A stretch of 32,602 bases of DNA from Zygnema cylindricum. Lineage: Eukaryota; Streptophyta; Zygnematophyceae; Zygnematales; Zygnemataceae. Position 1 is the stretch's first letter, and the number at the start of each line of letters is the position of its first letter. The stretch covers positions 126,001 through 158,602 of the forward strand of contig JBBHKE010001463.1 of assembly GCA_037447655.1 (NCBI GenBank). The letters run 5' to 3'. Of the stretch, positions 9,673 to 20,716 are shown piece after piece. Made by a program: the position numbers and the translations under genes. The notes beneath the pieces were generated by a model. It saw only the letters and a list, made by a program, of their open reading frames with translations. It was not told the DNA's origin and did no database searches.

Positions 9673-10725
9673 TGTAGAAATTAAGGGTCTTTTAAAGTAT
9701 TTTCTAGGTCTGAATAGAAATAAGAAAGAAACCGAGGCAGTCTACCTCTAACTTCTCTCTCCAACTTCTCAAACTTGTCGCAGTCACTGAGAAATTGGAG
9801 AAGGAGCTAGAGCCATGGCTACTTAGGCTATCCAGAGGATTACGGGAAAATATATTTTATTTAGGGGGTAAATTTACTAAAAGATATGTGTCGGGGACAG
9901 GATTTGATCTTGGTACCTGCCGGCCGGCAGACAGCCGGTAGCCGGTAGCTTTAGCCGTTAAGTCTAGGAGTAGTGTTATGTACTATATGATTTGATAATT
10001 AGTTAAACATTTATACGTAAGATAGTTCATTTAACTGTAACTGTTTACGGGAGACATATATCCAGTAAAAAAGTACGGATTCCGGTACTGATAAGAAACC
10101 AATACCGCGCATTTAATTCTTTAGTGAAACGAATACCGCGCATGTATTTATTACGGCTACCATTAAATGTGAATTTAATCTGACGACCAGAATTAACGCC
10201 GAGATCGCGGAAGAGGATTTCGGCGGTTTGTGGTCATCGCCACATCGGATGACACGTGGCGGAATGACATTGGATCGCGGCATCTCCGAGGATTAAGGGA
10301 GCAAATCCGGACATACCACGTGTCGACATTTAGGCCATGTCGTACAATGGCCGTACATAAAGTACACCGGCTGCTGTAATTTTGTGTACGGAACTGAAAT
10401 CTGATCGGCTCCGTACATCAGTAGATAGAGTGTGTGAGAGAGATAGGACTTAGAAAAATTAGAAGATAGGACACTCTCTCATAGAGAGCTTTTGTACAAA
10501 AGGTCAACTTTGACCCTCCATAACTTACTGCTCAGGGGAGCAAATTCAGAGATTCTTTTTGCTAACGACTCAGGGGAGTCTTGTCTTCACAAGGGTGAAG
10601 TTAGTCAGAGTTTTTGTCTGCCAGGGTGGCAGTTATTTTTGCTGAAACACAAAGGGGTCAGGGTTATCCTAGAGGCTTATTGAAAGCTGTCCACTCTGAG
10701 GACTTATGGAGGTCTTAGAGTTTCA
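9673..10725 (+). repeat. Copia-2 5' LTR
   Basis: Begins TGTAGAAATTAAGGG and ends TTAGAGTTTCA. It has the 14-bp GC palindrome at 9917-9930 and the antisense B-box-like sequence near 9900-9910. The U3 hairpin near 10350 is weakened by a substitution in its inner stem. Confidence 0.92.
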
Positions 10726-10740
10726 AGTTATGGGCCCACC
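10726..10740 (+). promoter_or_regulatory. Copia-2 primer-binding site, half-tRNA initiator Met, overlapping gag ATG
   Basis: AGTTATGGGCCCACC directly follows the LTR and differs from copia-1 only at its first base. It is complementary to the anticodon arm of plant initiator tRNA-Met. The gag ATG is 10730-10732. Confidence 0.82.
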
Positions 10741-11640
10741 CTCTAGGGTACCAATCTTTAATGGAACTGGCTTCATATACTCGGAAAGTATGATGATAGG
10801 AGCTCTATGCGAAAAAAGGTTTTGGGGGATAGTGAGTGGTCGGTAGGGGCGTCCATCAAGTCTTGGAATTCCTCCAGGGTTTGGAGGAAGCAGATTCACC
10901 AGAAAAGAGGATCCACCTTCTACGGAGGAAACAAAAGAAGGAGAGGTGGTGGACAAAGGAAAGGAGAAGGAGGCGACCACACTAATAACAACTGGTTCGG
11001 CATTCATGTCACCTATTCCGAGGAACGAGGAGAATGATACTGAAACCTGGGACTTCAACAATATGGCGGCAAAGCACTTCATCCTACGCCATCTCACTCA
11101 AGTACTTGCATGTCCTCATTTGTAGGTAGAAAGGGCATCCGATCTTTGGAAGTCTCTCATAGAGAAGTACCGAAGTGGTACGATTCAGCAACAACAGTTG
11201 GCTGATCTGAAAGTTAAGGAGTATGTATACAAAGGGGGGAAGATGTTGGATTTTTGCAATGAGCTTGCTACACTCTTCATGGAGCTAAAGAGTGCGGGAA
11301 AAGATTTTAGTGAAAAAGAAAAGGTTAACAATTTACTGATGAAGTTACCCGATGAGTTCGAGAACATAGTCAACCGTGTGCAGGACTTGCCGGACTCAAG
11401 GTGGATATGGAACTCAGTGGTAGGAATGATTCTCATTCGGTAGAAAACGATTGGGATCCGAAGAGGAGGAAAGAGTGGCCAAGCCTTGGCAACTGCGACC
11501 GATTAGAGGAACAAGGATTCCCGGAAACCGGTTGGAAACTATGGGGGGAGGGAGCATAAAAATCAGACTGACGAGTTCGGACCAAGGGCTCCCAAAGGTT
11601 TATGTCATTTTTTGTAAGAAACCTGGGCACTATATGTCAG
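10730..11640 (+). pseudogene. Copia-2 gag, broken
   Basis: Starts at the ATG in the primer-binding site (MGPPSRVPIFNGTGFIY). One frame continues through FWGIVSG, a TAG near 10847, GFGGSRFTRKEDPPS, MAAKHFILRHLTQ, a TAG near 11122, and LDFCNELATLFMEL to a TAG at 11441-11443. An extra T in the run at about 11606 (TTATGTCATTTTTTG) shifts the frame inside the zinc knuckle, splitting CHF from CKKPGHYMSEC. Otherwise the knuckle keeps the canonical Gly-His pair lost in copia-1. The role is nucleocapsid formation and RNA binding. Confidence 0.85.
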
Positions 11641-13480
11641 AGTGCACTAAGCTAAACGAGCTTCGATTAAAAGAGGGGCAGACCGGTGGTACCCCGAGAG
11701 GAAAGAAAAAGGCACTTGTGACACAGGTACATGAGGCGGAATCCGAGGACGAGGACGATGAGCTCCTTTTGGATGAGGAGTTGGAGGCGAAAAACGAGGT
11801 CGAAATACCACGAAGGCAGAAATGTGTTTACGATGGATTGAAAGGTGAAGCAGGCTGGATTGTAGATTCAGGTGCCTCCATGCAGATGTGTAAGGATAGG
11901 CACCTGTTCACTAAGATAAGAAATATTCCCACCGTAGAGATAGAGTACGGGGATGGGAGGATAGTCACCACTACTCTTGTAGGATCGGTAGATTTGAAAG
12001 TGTTAGTAGAAGGAAAGACATCCATAGTCACATTCTCCGATGTATTGTTTATTCCGGAGCAGAACAACAACCTCATCTCTACATCCGTATTAGATGATAA
12101 GGGTTTTTTTACTAGCACTAGCGAAGGAGTCTTTACTGCTAGTTTTGAGGAGGATGTCTATTTCATTGCTGAGAAAGGTAGCCATGGGATGTTTAGGCTG
12201 GTTTTAAGTAATGAAACGAAGAAACTTTATTATGCTGGTGTTCATGATATTATGAAGTGGCATAAGAGGCTTGGGCATGTGAATCTAGACAAGTTAAGAG
12301 AGATGAAAAAGATGGGAGTGGTGGAAGGAATTAAGTTTAGTGAGAATGATAATTAAGTGATTGTAGTGGATGTGCTCAAGGTAAAACAAAAAGATTACCC
12401 TTTCCTAAAACAGCCACCTATAAGGGAGAAAAAATTATAGATCTAGTACACACAGATATTTGGGGACCAGCTAAAGTGCCCTCACCGGGGGGGAAGAGAT
12501 TTATGATGACCATCACTAATGATTGGTCTAGGTATTCGCGAGTGTATTTTTTGAAAAACAAGTCCGAAGCTCAGGATTGTTTTAGACAATATAGAGCATG
12601 GAGCGAAAAACTCCATGAAACTCCAATGAAGAGAATAAGAAGTGACAATGGTGGAGAGTATACTTCTAACCAGTTTGAGGATTTTCTGAAGGAAGATGGG
12701 GTCCAACACCAAAATACAGTTCCAAAAACCCGGAACAGAATGGGGTAGCTGAAAGGTTAAATAGAACACTAAGTGATAGTGCTAGAAGTATGTTGTCAGA
12801 TAAGAAGATAGGAAAAAGATTTTGGGCAGAAGCAATGAATTGTGATAATTACCTCAAAAATAGAGTTCTTACTTGAGCTTTAAAAGATGAAACACCTTAT
12901 GAGAGATGGAAAGGCCGGAAACCAGACATATCTCACTTAAGGGTTTTCGGCAGTCAAGTATTCAGTCTAGATACAGATCGGTCTAATTAGAAGCTAGATC
13001 CTAAAGGAAAACCGGGATAGTTATTAAGATATGATGAGGATGTTAAAAGATATAAAGTTTATGATCTAAAAAGGGAAGATATAATCTTAGTAAAGCATCT
13101 AGTAGTTATGGATGAAGGAAACTCTGTGGATCCCTTAAAATATACAAAGTCAGTAAAAATCAGATTTGATTCAGAAAAATTCCAATGACTTTGAGCTCTC
13201 TAACTATCCAGGTTTTAGAGAAGATGACATTCTTGCAGATACAAATCACACCAAAAAGGACTCAGCTGTGGAAACTCAAGTGACAACTCTACCCGAAGCG
13301 GAAGACGTGGTGGAAATTGATTCGGAATCAAGAAATAGGGGAGAAGTCGAGTTTGTTCGAAAGAATCCACGAGAACCATCTATTCCGGCCTCAGATTTTG
13401 AGGGGGGAAGGAGAAGTAGCAAAAGACTACAAGTAAAACAGATTAATAACAAGGTAACTAAACTATCTCATTAAGATGAA
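11641..13480 (+). pseudogene. Copia-2 pol part 1: protease and integrase, broken
   Basis: The protease motif is WIVDSGAS at 11865-11876 in a frame open until 12356. That frame covers the pre-integrase WHKRLGH histidines and ends just before the zinc-binding cysteines because of an indel near 12350. The integrase core resumes at 12476-12748 with MTITNDWSRYSRVYF, RQYRAWSEKLHETP and SDNGGEYTSNQF. In the D-D-E core the second D is present; NDW replaces the DDW seen in copia-1 and copia-3. A frameshift near 12724 and stops at about 12875, 12987 (shared with copia-1) and 13017 break the rest. The acidic linker at 13166-13474 leads to RT. Confidence 0.87.
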
Positions 13481-15050
13481 CCTCAAACTTATGGAGAGGC
13501 GATGACTTGTCCAGAAAGAAACCGGTGGAAGATATCCATCAATGAGGAGATGGCCTCAATTATGGCAGCCGATACTTGGGAGTTGGTGGATTGTCCACCT
13601 AACCGAAAACCAATCGGTTGTAAGTGGGTTTTCAAATTAAAACTGAACCTAGATAACACAATCGAGGGCTACAAGGCCCGATTAGTGGCAAAGGGATTTA
13701 CACAAAAAGAGGGACTTGACTACGAGGAAACCTTTGCCCCGGTGGTCAGATTTCCCTCCGTCTGCATACTTCTCAGCTTGGCAACAGCGGAAGACATGGA
13801 ATTGCACCAGATGGACATCAAGACAGCCTTTTTGCATGGAGAATTGGAAGAGGAGATCTTCATGCGACAACCCGAAGGGTTTGTGGAGGAAGGAGAGGAG
13901 AGTAAGGTATGCCGGCTGATTAAATCTCTTTATGGTTTGAAACAGGCGCATAAGAAGCTTGATGAGTTCTTACCGGTCTGGGATATATCTAGATTAGCTC
14001 AGATCACTGAATCTATGTTTTCGAAGATGAGGAAGGTTTTATATTTATTGCAATTTATGTTGATGATTTGCTTGTTTTAAGTAAATCAATGGAAAAAATT
14101 AATAAACTGAAAACCGATCTTAAGGGGAGATTTGAAATGAAGGATATGGGGGAAGCAAAATATATTTGGGAATTCAAATAGAGAGAGACCGAAAAAGAAA
14201 AATTATAAGATTGACTAAAAAGGAACCAATAGGGAACATGCTTGAAAAATTTCAAATGGATAAAGCTAATAGTTGTACAACTCCAATGGAGTTGAAGAAG
14301 GGAAGTGAGGGGAGTGAGGAAGAAGGAGTCATAGTCTTAGACTAGGAATTATCTCCTGAAGAACAGAAGTTCATGCAGACTATTCCTTATAGGCAAGTAG
14401 TGGGAAGTCTAATCTATTTTATGAATTGTACACGGCCGGATTTAGCTGCAGCTGTAGGAGTGCTGAGTAGAAGTCTAAATGCTCCTACTAAAAGGGATTA
14501 AAAGGCAGCTAAGAGAGTCCTTAGATATTTGATAGGAACTAGGGATCTATGGTTGCATTTGGGTGGGGAGAATACTGACATCACTACTTGGAGTGATGCC
14601 AGTTATGGTGATGCTCCGATGAGGAGATGCACTTCTGGATATGTATTATATGTGGGTGATGGGGCCTGCTGTTGGAGTAGCAAACAACAAAAAGTTATTG
14701 CTCAGTCCACCATGGAGGCTGAGTATATGGCCTCTTGCTCTGCTGTAAAAGAATTGATGTGGGTTAAGTCTTTGCATCGTGAGCTTGGTCACCTTAAGAG
14801 TGGTGTGCAGAATTTTTTTTGTGATAATGAGGCAGCAATCCCTATTTCTGCCAATCCTAAACATCATTTTAAAGCTAAACACATGGACATTAGACTCAGC
14901 TTTGTTAGAGAGAAATTAGAAAACAAAATAATCAGCTTAGAGTACCGACCGGATAGTGAGATGGTGGCAGATATGATGACCAAACCTGTGCCTTCCCCAA
15001 AGCTAATTTTCTGCAGGGAAAAGTGTGGTCTGAAATTAAAGATTGATTAG
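13481..15050 (+). pseudogene. Copia-2 pol part 2: reverse transcriptase and RNase H, broken
   Basis: The RT N-terminal half is open from 13502 through [55 protein letters not shown] and SLYGLKQA. A 12-bp in-frame deletion then removes the PRQW segment seen in copia-3, and one lost T near 13968 shifts the frame. YVDD is present in the other frame at 14056-14067. TAG at about 14342 and TAA at about 14498 interrupt the linker. RNase H is open from 14529 to 15050 with TTWSDASYGDAP, STMEAEYMA and the conserved C-terminus, ending in TAG 15048-15050 directly before the polypurine tract. Confidence 0.9.
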
Positions 15051-15063
15051 AAAATAAGGGGAG
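15051..15063 (+). promoter_or_regulatory. Copia-2 polypurine tract
   Basis: AAAATAAGGGGAG, directly before the 3' LTR and identical to the tract of copia-1. Confidence 0.92.
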
Positions 15064-16109
15064 TGTTGAAATTAAGGGTCTTTTAAAGAATTTCTAGGTC
15101 TTAATAGAAATAAGAAAGAAGCCGAGGCAGTCTACCTCTAACTTCTCTCTCCAACTTCTCAAACTTGTCGCAGTCACTGAGAAATTGGAGAAGGAGCTAG
15201 AGCGATGGCTACCTAGGCTACCCAGAGGTTTACGGGAAAATATATTTTATTTAGGGGGTAAATTTACTAAAAGATATATGTCGGGGACAGGATTTTGATC
15301 CTGGTACCTGCCGGCCGGCAGACAGCCGGTAGCCTTAGCCGTTAAGTCTAGGAGTAGTGTTATGTACTATATGGTTTGATAATTAGTTAAACATTTATAC
15401 GTAGGATAGTTCATTTAACTCTAACTGTTTACGGGAGACATATATCCAGTAAAAAAATACGGATTCCGGTACGGATAAGAAACCAATACCGCGCATTTAA
15501 TTCTTTAGTGAAACGAATACCGCGCATGTATTTATTACGGCTACGATTAAATGTGAATTTAATTTGACGGCCGGAATTAACGCCGAGATCGCGGAAGAGG
15601 ATTTCGGCGGTTTGTGGTCATCGCCGCATCGGATGACACGTGGCGGAATGACATTGGATCGCGGCATCTCCGAGGATTAAGGGAGCGAATCCGGACATAC
15701 CACGTGTCAACATTTAGGCCATGTCGTACAATGGCCGTACATAAAGTACACCGGCTGCTGTACTTTTGTGTACGGAACTGAAATCTGATCGGCTCCGTAC
15801 ATCAGTAGATAGAGTCTGTGAGAGAGATAGGACTTAGAAAAATTAGAAGATAGGACACTCTCTCCCAAAGAGCTTTTGTACAAAAGGTCAACTTTGACCC
15901 TCCATAACTTACTGCTCAGGGGAGCAAATTCAGAGATTCTTTTTGCTATCGACTAAGGGGAGTCTTGTCTTCACAGGGGTGAAGTTGGTCAGAGTTTTTG
16001 TCTGCCAGGGTGGCAATTATTATTGCTGAAACACAAAGGGGTCAGGGTTATCCTAGAGGCTTCTTCGAAGCTGTCCACTCTGAGGACTTATGGAGGTCTC
16101 AGAGTTTCA
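15064..16109 (+). repeat. Copia-2 3' LTR
   Basis: Starts TGTTGAAATTAAGGG (TGTAG in the 5' copy) and ends CAGAGTTTCA. It keeps the GC palindrome at 15308-15321 and a better-preserved U3 hairpin around 15738-15778 than the 5' LTR. Confidence 0.92.
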
Positions 16110-16114
16110 TCTTC
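16110..16114. repeat. Target-site duplication of copia-2, right copy (TCTTC)
   Basis: Identical to 9668-9672. Confidence 0.92.
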
Positions 16115-17640
16115 CTCTCAGGACACCACAGCCAGCAGACCCTAAAGAGGACGCACCTCTTCGCGGCCTCGTAGAGGAGAAGGGGGTATTGAGAGGGAAG
16201 CACGAGATCTATTGAGGGGAAAGAGGTTTGCCCACCAAGACAGCAAGGGGAGATTCGCACCTCTTCCCAAGTAGGAGACGTCCCCACCTCCTGTGTCAGC
16301 CTCAACCGAAAGACCTGCTCCTAAAGCAACTCGAGTCCGCCATGTCGAAGGGATCTGGTGATCCGAACCAACTGATCCACAATTTTCGGGAAGGAGACCA
16401 GAAGATTTGTTTGAGGGCGGGTGGCGGACTAGACCAAATGATCTAGAAATTCCGCCGATTGGGATAACGGATCTTCCCAAAGTAGTCGAAAAGGTCAAGG
16501 AACTAGTGGAAGTTCTAAAATCCTAGGGCAAGGCTACGGCGAGGGCCGGACCCTTCACAGTAGATTGGGAAACCTTAGAGGTAGAAAGGCGGAAGTTATG
16601 GGAACAAGAATTGAAACTTATTCGGGAAGCTGGCGTAGATCTAGTGGGATTCTCAGCGGGCAGACTCCTTCTACGCCAAGGACAGAGCCGTATCCCGAAG
16701 CGCCAGCTCAGAGGACTTCTCCTCTTGGAAGCACCCAACTCGCAGTTCCTTCCTCGAAAATTAGCTGATAACCTCCTCTTCAGCGGGAAGGGGGGGGAAA
16801 CATTGAACCTAACATGAAGGGTTTCCTCTTGAGTCTGCTTCTCTTCCCTGAGAAGAGCCTACCTTTGTCTCGGTGGAGGTAGCTTCTACCGTGGAGGCTT
16901 TGGGGGAGTTACGACCGGATGAGAGGATTCACATTCCCTTGAGACCGTCAACACCCCCTTCTCCATCAGATCTCCCATCTTCTCCTCCTCCTCCATCTTC
17001 TCACTCCCAGAATCCAAGAACAGAGCCCCTGGACGTTCCCGCCTCCTCTTCGTCTTCATCCTTTTCTCGTGCTGCGGCAGTCCGTGGGTCACCGGATATG
17101 CCTGTCTTACCCTACAAACACGACGTCTACTCTCCTCCTCACCGGCGTTCCCTATTCTCCAGTTCAAGAACTCCTCCTCCCGAGACCTCCCAAAGGCGAC
17201 CAAGGAGAGTCTTACCCTACAAACACGACGTCTACTCTCCTCCTCACCCGAGTTCTCCATTCTCCAGTTCAGAAACTCCTCCTCCCGAGACCTTCCAAAG
17301 GAGACCAAGGATACAGACACCTTCTCCTCAAAGCCTCTAGTTGTCCCCTTCTCCGTCACCACCTATTCCCCAAGGACCTCCTTTGAACGGACCTCGCCTC
17401 CACATCCCATCGGTGGAGCAAGTTCCCATGGGAGAACATTTCTCTCCTGGATATATAGGAGTAGTGGGGAACATCCTTCCTCCAACCATATTTTCAGGCG
17501 CTGGTACTTCCTCTGTGGGAGGGGGATCTACACCTCTCACGGCTGCACCTTCTACCGGTGTAGGACCCGGTTCCAGTCTCGAGGAAGAGGATACAAGGTC
17601 ATCTCGCTAGCTCAGTTTGTTAGCCCCACCGGGCCTTCCT
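16115..17640 (+). pseudogene. Gypsy gag fragment C1: helical segment and Pro/Ser-rich region
   Basis: Continues gag after copia-2. The frame joined from fragment B gives a basic region and then, at about 16460-16640, a charged helical segment (DLPKVVEKVKELVEVL ... LEVERRKLWEQELKLIREAG), with single stops. A frame open at 16873-17340 and continuing past TAG 17338-17340 to 17610 is very rich in Pro and Ser (PPSPSDLPSSPPPPSS). It contains a 35-residue tandem repeat with the core LPYKHDVYSPPH and TPPPET. Long disordered Pro-rich Gag segments occur in several plant retroelements; no enzymatic domain is seen. The minus-strand frame at 16886-17362 is its shadow. Confidence 0.6.
17104..17313 (+). repeat. 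105-bp coding tandem repeat, two copies
   Basis: 17104-17208 and 17209-17313 are direct, adjacent and in frame (35 codons each), each beginning GTCTTACCCTACAAACACGA. They differ at roughly ten positions, so the duplication is old but younger than the ancestral gag. Confidence 0.9.
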
Positions 17641-18995
17641 CTTCCCATTTCACAAATCCTGCAGAGGAAGAAAAGGAAATGGGGGATATCCGGATCTTTA
17701 CAGGAGATAGCTCGGGGATCCCATTTTCGGATTTTGAGTTGTTGTGGAAGTCTGTCACACAATCCGAAATCAATAAGTAATAGGGAGGAGCCATTCCGGA
17801 TGACTTCGAAACAACCCTCTTTCCTATGATGGTCAACTACCTTTTTGGAGGGGCGTTGGCGGATTACAAAGAGCGTCAACCTTTTTTGATGGCTCCTACC
17901 ATCAAGATCTCGGATCCAGCCTTTGATGCTGCAGTCTTACAAGCAGAGGCTAACTTGGCTGCGGCGGCTGGAACCCATGTGACTGCTACCTTTACACACG
18001 ACATGAAACTACAAGCACAGGGAAGTGCCTATGTGAACCTGCTGCAAGCAATCTAGGAAGCCCAGGCAGCAACTTGCATGGTTGCCAATCCCAACCCTTG
18101 TACCAGCCTCCTTAACACGTGGAGACTCCTTTACACCGAGAGGAACGAGTCTGCGATCAAGGAATTCACGAAATTTTGATGTTTGAAGAAAGAGACTCCG
18201 CAGACCTTCTTTAACTAACTCTCCAGCCTTTGTCAGAAGACAAAGCTGTCCACTATTGATCTTCCGGCAATGGTAACCAAATATCTCATCGCCGTCCGTA
18301 ATTCATTCGGGCCAACAAGGCAGACTACTCTAAATAATTCGATTGTCAGACAAGAAATTCAGGATATTAATCCATCAGCCAAGGACATGTCGTTGGTAGC
18401 GATGATGTTGTACAATCAGTTTGTACACAGTGAGGCAAGGGAGAAGGCTGTGACCGGCAAGGCCCGCGCAAATTTTGCACGATTCGCTGGTGAGACCTCC
18501 TTGAGTGAGGAGGAAAAGGCTGAAATTCAAGCTTTGCGGAAGCCCAAAGGGGAGCAAGTGGCTGACAAGAGGTCAGAACCCGCAATGGGAGCAGACGATA
18601 GAGTTTTTTTTTACAATTGCCTAAATTGTCAGCAAACACGCCATGGGTGGAAGCACAGTACACGGAAACTTAACTGGAGCTGGCCTTGAAGCTAAAGGAA
18701 TGGGAGAAGGAACGTGCAGAAAGGACCCGGAAGCAGCAAGAAAGGCTCAAAGGGGAAAGGGGGGGAGAGAAGACGCCAGTAACCACGGACACTTACCGTC
18801 TGACTCCCCGAGGAGAAACCGCTAAAATGTCGCAATCCCAGCAGCGACAAATCAAACTTCCAAAGTTTGATGACGCCCAAATCTCAAATAAAATCCGAAG
18901 TAAATACACCTCCGAAGGAACGAAATGCGAGGCTTGTGACTTCCTCGGACATAAGGAAACGGAATGTTTTCTGAAAGAATGGAGTTCTTAAAGAA
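17641..18995 (+). pseudogene. Gypsy gag fragment C2: capsid-like region and zinc knuckle
   Basis: One frame runs from about 17640 to 18689 with nonsense codons but no clear frameshift: TAA-TAG at about 17778, TAG at about 18054, and more near 18177 and 18215. It reads through LFPMMVNYLFGGALADYKERQPF, LLNTWRLLYTERNESAIKEF, LPAMVTKYLIAVRNSF and a helix-rich C-terminal part, which suits a Ty3 capsid. After a frameshift near 18690, a Lys/Glu-rich coil leads to a canonical CX2CX4HX4C zinc knuckle (CEACDFLGHKETEC, 18926-18967). The capsid call rests on position and helical composition; the knuckle is seen directly. Confidence 0.72.
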
Positions 18996-20038
18996 ATGAT
19001 GCAGTTCGCCCTATTCATTGGAGAAGGAGAAACTACCGTTAACCCTCTCCCACTTCAACTCCTCTATCTTTGGGGACGCCGAGGTCCGCTTACCCAGGAG
19101 GAACCGGAGCAAACACCGGTGGCTACAACAAGACTAACACCGGAATTCATCATCCAGCAGCAACGTCAACAACTAAGCGTTATGGTTGCAGAGTTGGCTG
19201 CCCTCCGCTTGGGATCTTCTTCTCGGCCTGCTCTGCTCACAACAGCTTAACGACTCCAAAAACAGAAACATGAGTTGTTACAAAAGCTCGCGGAGCTTGA
19301 GCTTCAAAGCACAGCAGGTGCTAATGATGATGACTTATTAGGCTAGGATTTGGAACCCCCAAATGCCCATCATGCTCGAACCTCCTTTTTCGAGGCTTAG
19401 AACGTTGGTGTGGGAGACAGTCGTCGCCAACACCACAATTCCACCTCGAAACTCCGCAATTCCACCTCGATGGAAAGACAGGACAGGAAAAAAATGGGTC
19501 AGAGGGACCACAACCAGAAAGCTACATGTCCTTTGTCATTTACTCCGAGAGATGCTGAACAGCAACATCGGCCTCGGAATCAAACCCAATCACCTACCAT
19601 CTCTTCCTCCCAACGCTAAATTGCCTCTCGGTTTCGAACACTACCAAAACGAGAAACAACTGCGAGAGAAGGAGTCGTTCGAAGAGAGAAAAAGGGCAAC
19701 TAGGACAAGTTTGAAAGATACATGGCAGAACGCCTGGAAAATGACACTCCCCAAACTTCGCCAATCCCATATTCTGGCTCATAGAATGACGAGAAGAAAG
19801 GACAGGATCAGGATCCACAGGGACCAAAGTCACCACCATCCTCACCGAATGCTATCGTTCCTTCCTCCAAACCGGTTGTAATGCTAGTCGGCATCTCATG
19901 CCATACGCCCTCACCCACGTAAAGACTCTAGCATCCTCCCATTACCTCCCCGAAAAAATCCTCATTTAGGCATTAGGAGAAGAGATCTACTCTGGGAAAA
20001 ACCGTGTCAAGAAGGCTACTCAGCCAACCACAATTTTT
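18996..20038 (+). pseudogene. Gypsy gag-pol linker, heavily decayed
   Basis: About 1 kb between the zinc knuckle and the protease. It contains a Gln-rich helical stretch (FIIQQQRQQLSVMVAELAALRL, about 19147-19210) followed after a stop by KHELLQKLAELELQ (near 19267), both with coiled-coil-like heptads. Basic, low-complexity coding in changing frames follows up to about 19880. No catalytic motif was found. It probably belongs to the Gag C-terminus or the start of Pol. Confidence 0.5.
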
Positions 20039-20500
20039 TTGTCCACAGATCGGAAAACCCCTATAGTGGATAAGGACTACAAAGCCTTGTCAGTGGCTCT
20101 TATACTGAACCCGACGGGAAACTTCAAGCTCAACGAGTACGGAGGATACCCGGACGCTGTGGTTGTCACCAGAGCGCTCCCCTACCTCATTACCACTTCC
20201 GCCTTACAAAAAATGCCAGAAGTACTTAGGCCAAAAATCTGCTCGAATAACATCTGTTTGAGCACGGTAAGCAGCGGTAGCCAACCTGTCCATGGCATCA
20301 TCAAAGCCATGGAAATTGAATTCTCAGATGACGCCGACCAGAAGGTGAAAATTGAACTCCCTTTCTTATTGGTTGAAGGGACTTAATTTGAAATTCTGTT
20401 AGGGATGGCAACTTTGACCCGGCTAAATATGAGTTTAAGTGTATGGAAAGAACATTTTACCGTTTGGGACCCCGGAAATCTCGAAGGAACCAAAGTGGTG
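20039..20500 (+). pseudogene. Gypsy aspartic protease (retropepsin-like), degenerate
   Basis: The frame at 20039-20386 has strand-rich sequence: a position suited to the active site reads GGYPDAVVVTRALPYLITTSALQKM, where the usual D-[ST]-G has been lost or shifted, followed by IIKAMEIEF and KIELPFLLVEG. After TAA 20384-20386 comes FEILLGMATLTRL, the typical second retropepsin signature (I/L-L-G-hydrophobic). It would process the polyprotein. The fold assignment rests on the LLGM signature, the Ser/Ala-Leu pattern and the position before RT; the altered active site makes it inactive. Confidence 0.65.
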
Positions 20501-20716
20501 GTTCGTTTAGATTTATGGAACCCGGGGAAGACAAATGACCCGGTGTGTGGATGTTACCCAGTGTATACTACATCATCTCTGAAGGAAGTGTTTGGCAGTT
20601 CCACAGATATAGCGGAAAAAATCTAGCAATTTCCCATTTCTAAACAGTGGGAAGAGAAATACCATAATAGATTATTACTGGTGGCGAAACTCCGGTGGGG
20701 AGTGGATTAGACTTTC
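20501..20716 (+). pseudogene. Gypsy linker between protease and methyltransferase
   Basis: Coding-like remnant (TTSSLKEVFGSSTDIAEKI, stop at about 20624) without a recognised domain. It joins the end of the protease fold to the methyltransferase frame at 20717. Confidence 0.4.

Larger units (their letters stand above)
9673..16109 (+). mobile_element. Copia-2: full-length Ty1/copia retrotransposon, defective, same family as copia-1
   Basis: The element is 6437 bp with LTRs at 9673-10725 and 15064-16109, a primer-binding site, gag-pol, a polypurine tract and 5-bp TSDs. The internal region aligns with copia-1 throughout at roughly 95 percent by eye. The LTRs are of the same type but diverge in the first 200 bp. 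It has its own set of frameshifts plus at least one stop shared with copia-1. It inserted in gypsy gag 473 bp downstream of copia-1, in the same direction. Confidence 0.95.

Noticed and set aside
8979-9677. 232-aa open frame
   Set aside because: It is a chimera that starts in the copia-1 3' LTR and runs across the TSD into a gypsy gag island. It is not an expressed gene by any evidence here.
17104-17313. CRISPR-like or satellite repeat
   Set aside because: Only two adjacent in-frame units within a coding region of a eukaryotic retroelement, with no spacers.
16886-17362. 158-aa minus-strand frame with Arg/Glu-rich repeats
   Set aside because: Shadow of the Pro/Ser-rich gag frame and its 105-bp tandem repeat on the plus strand.
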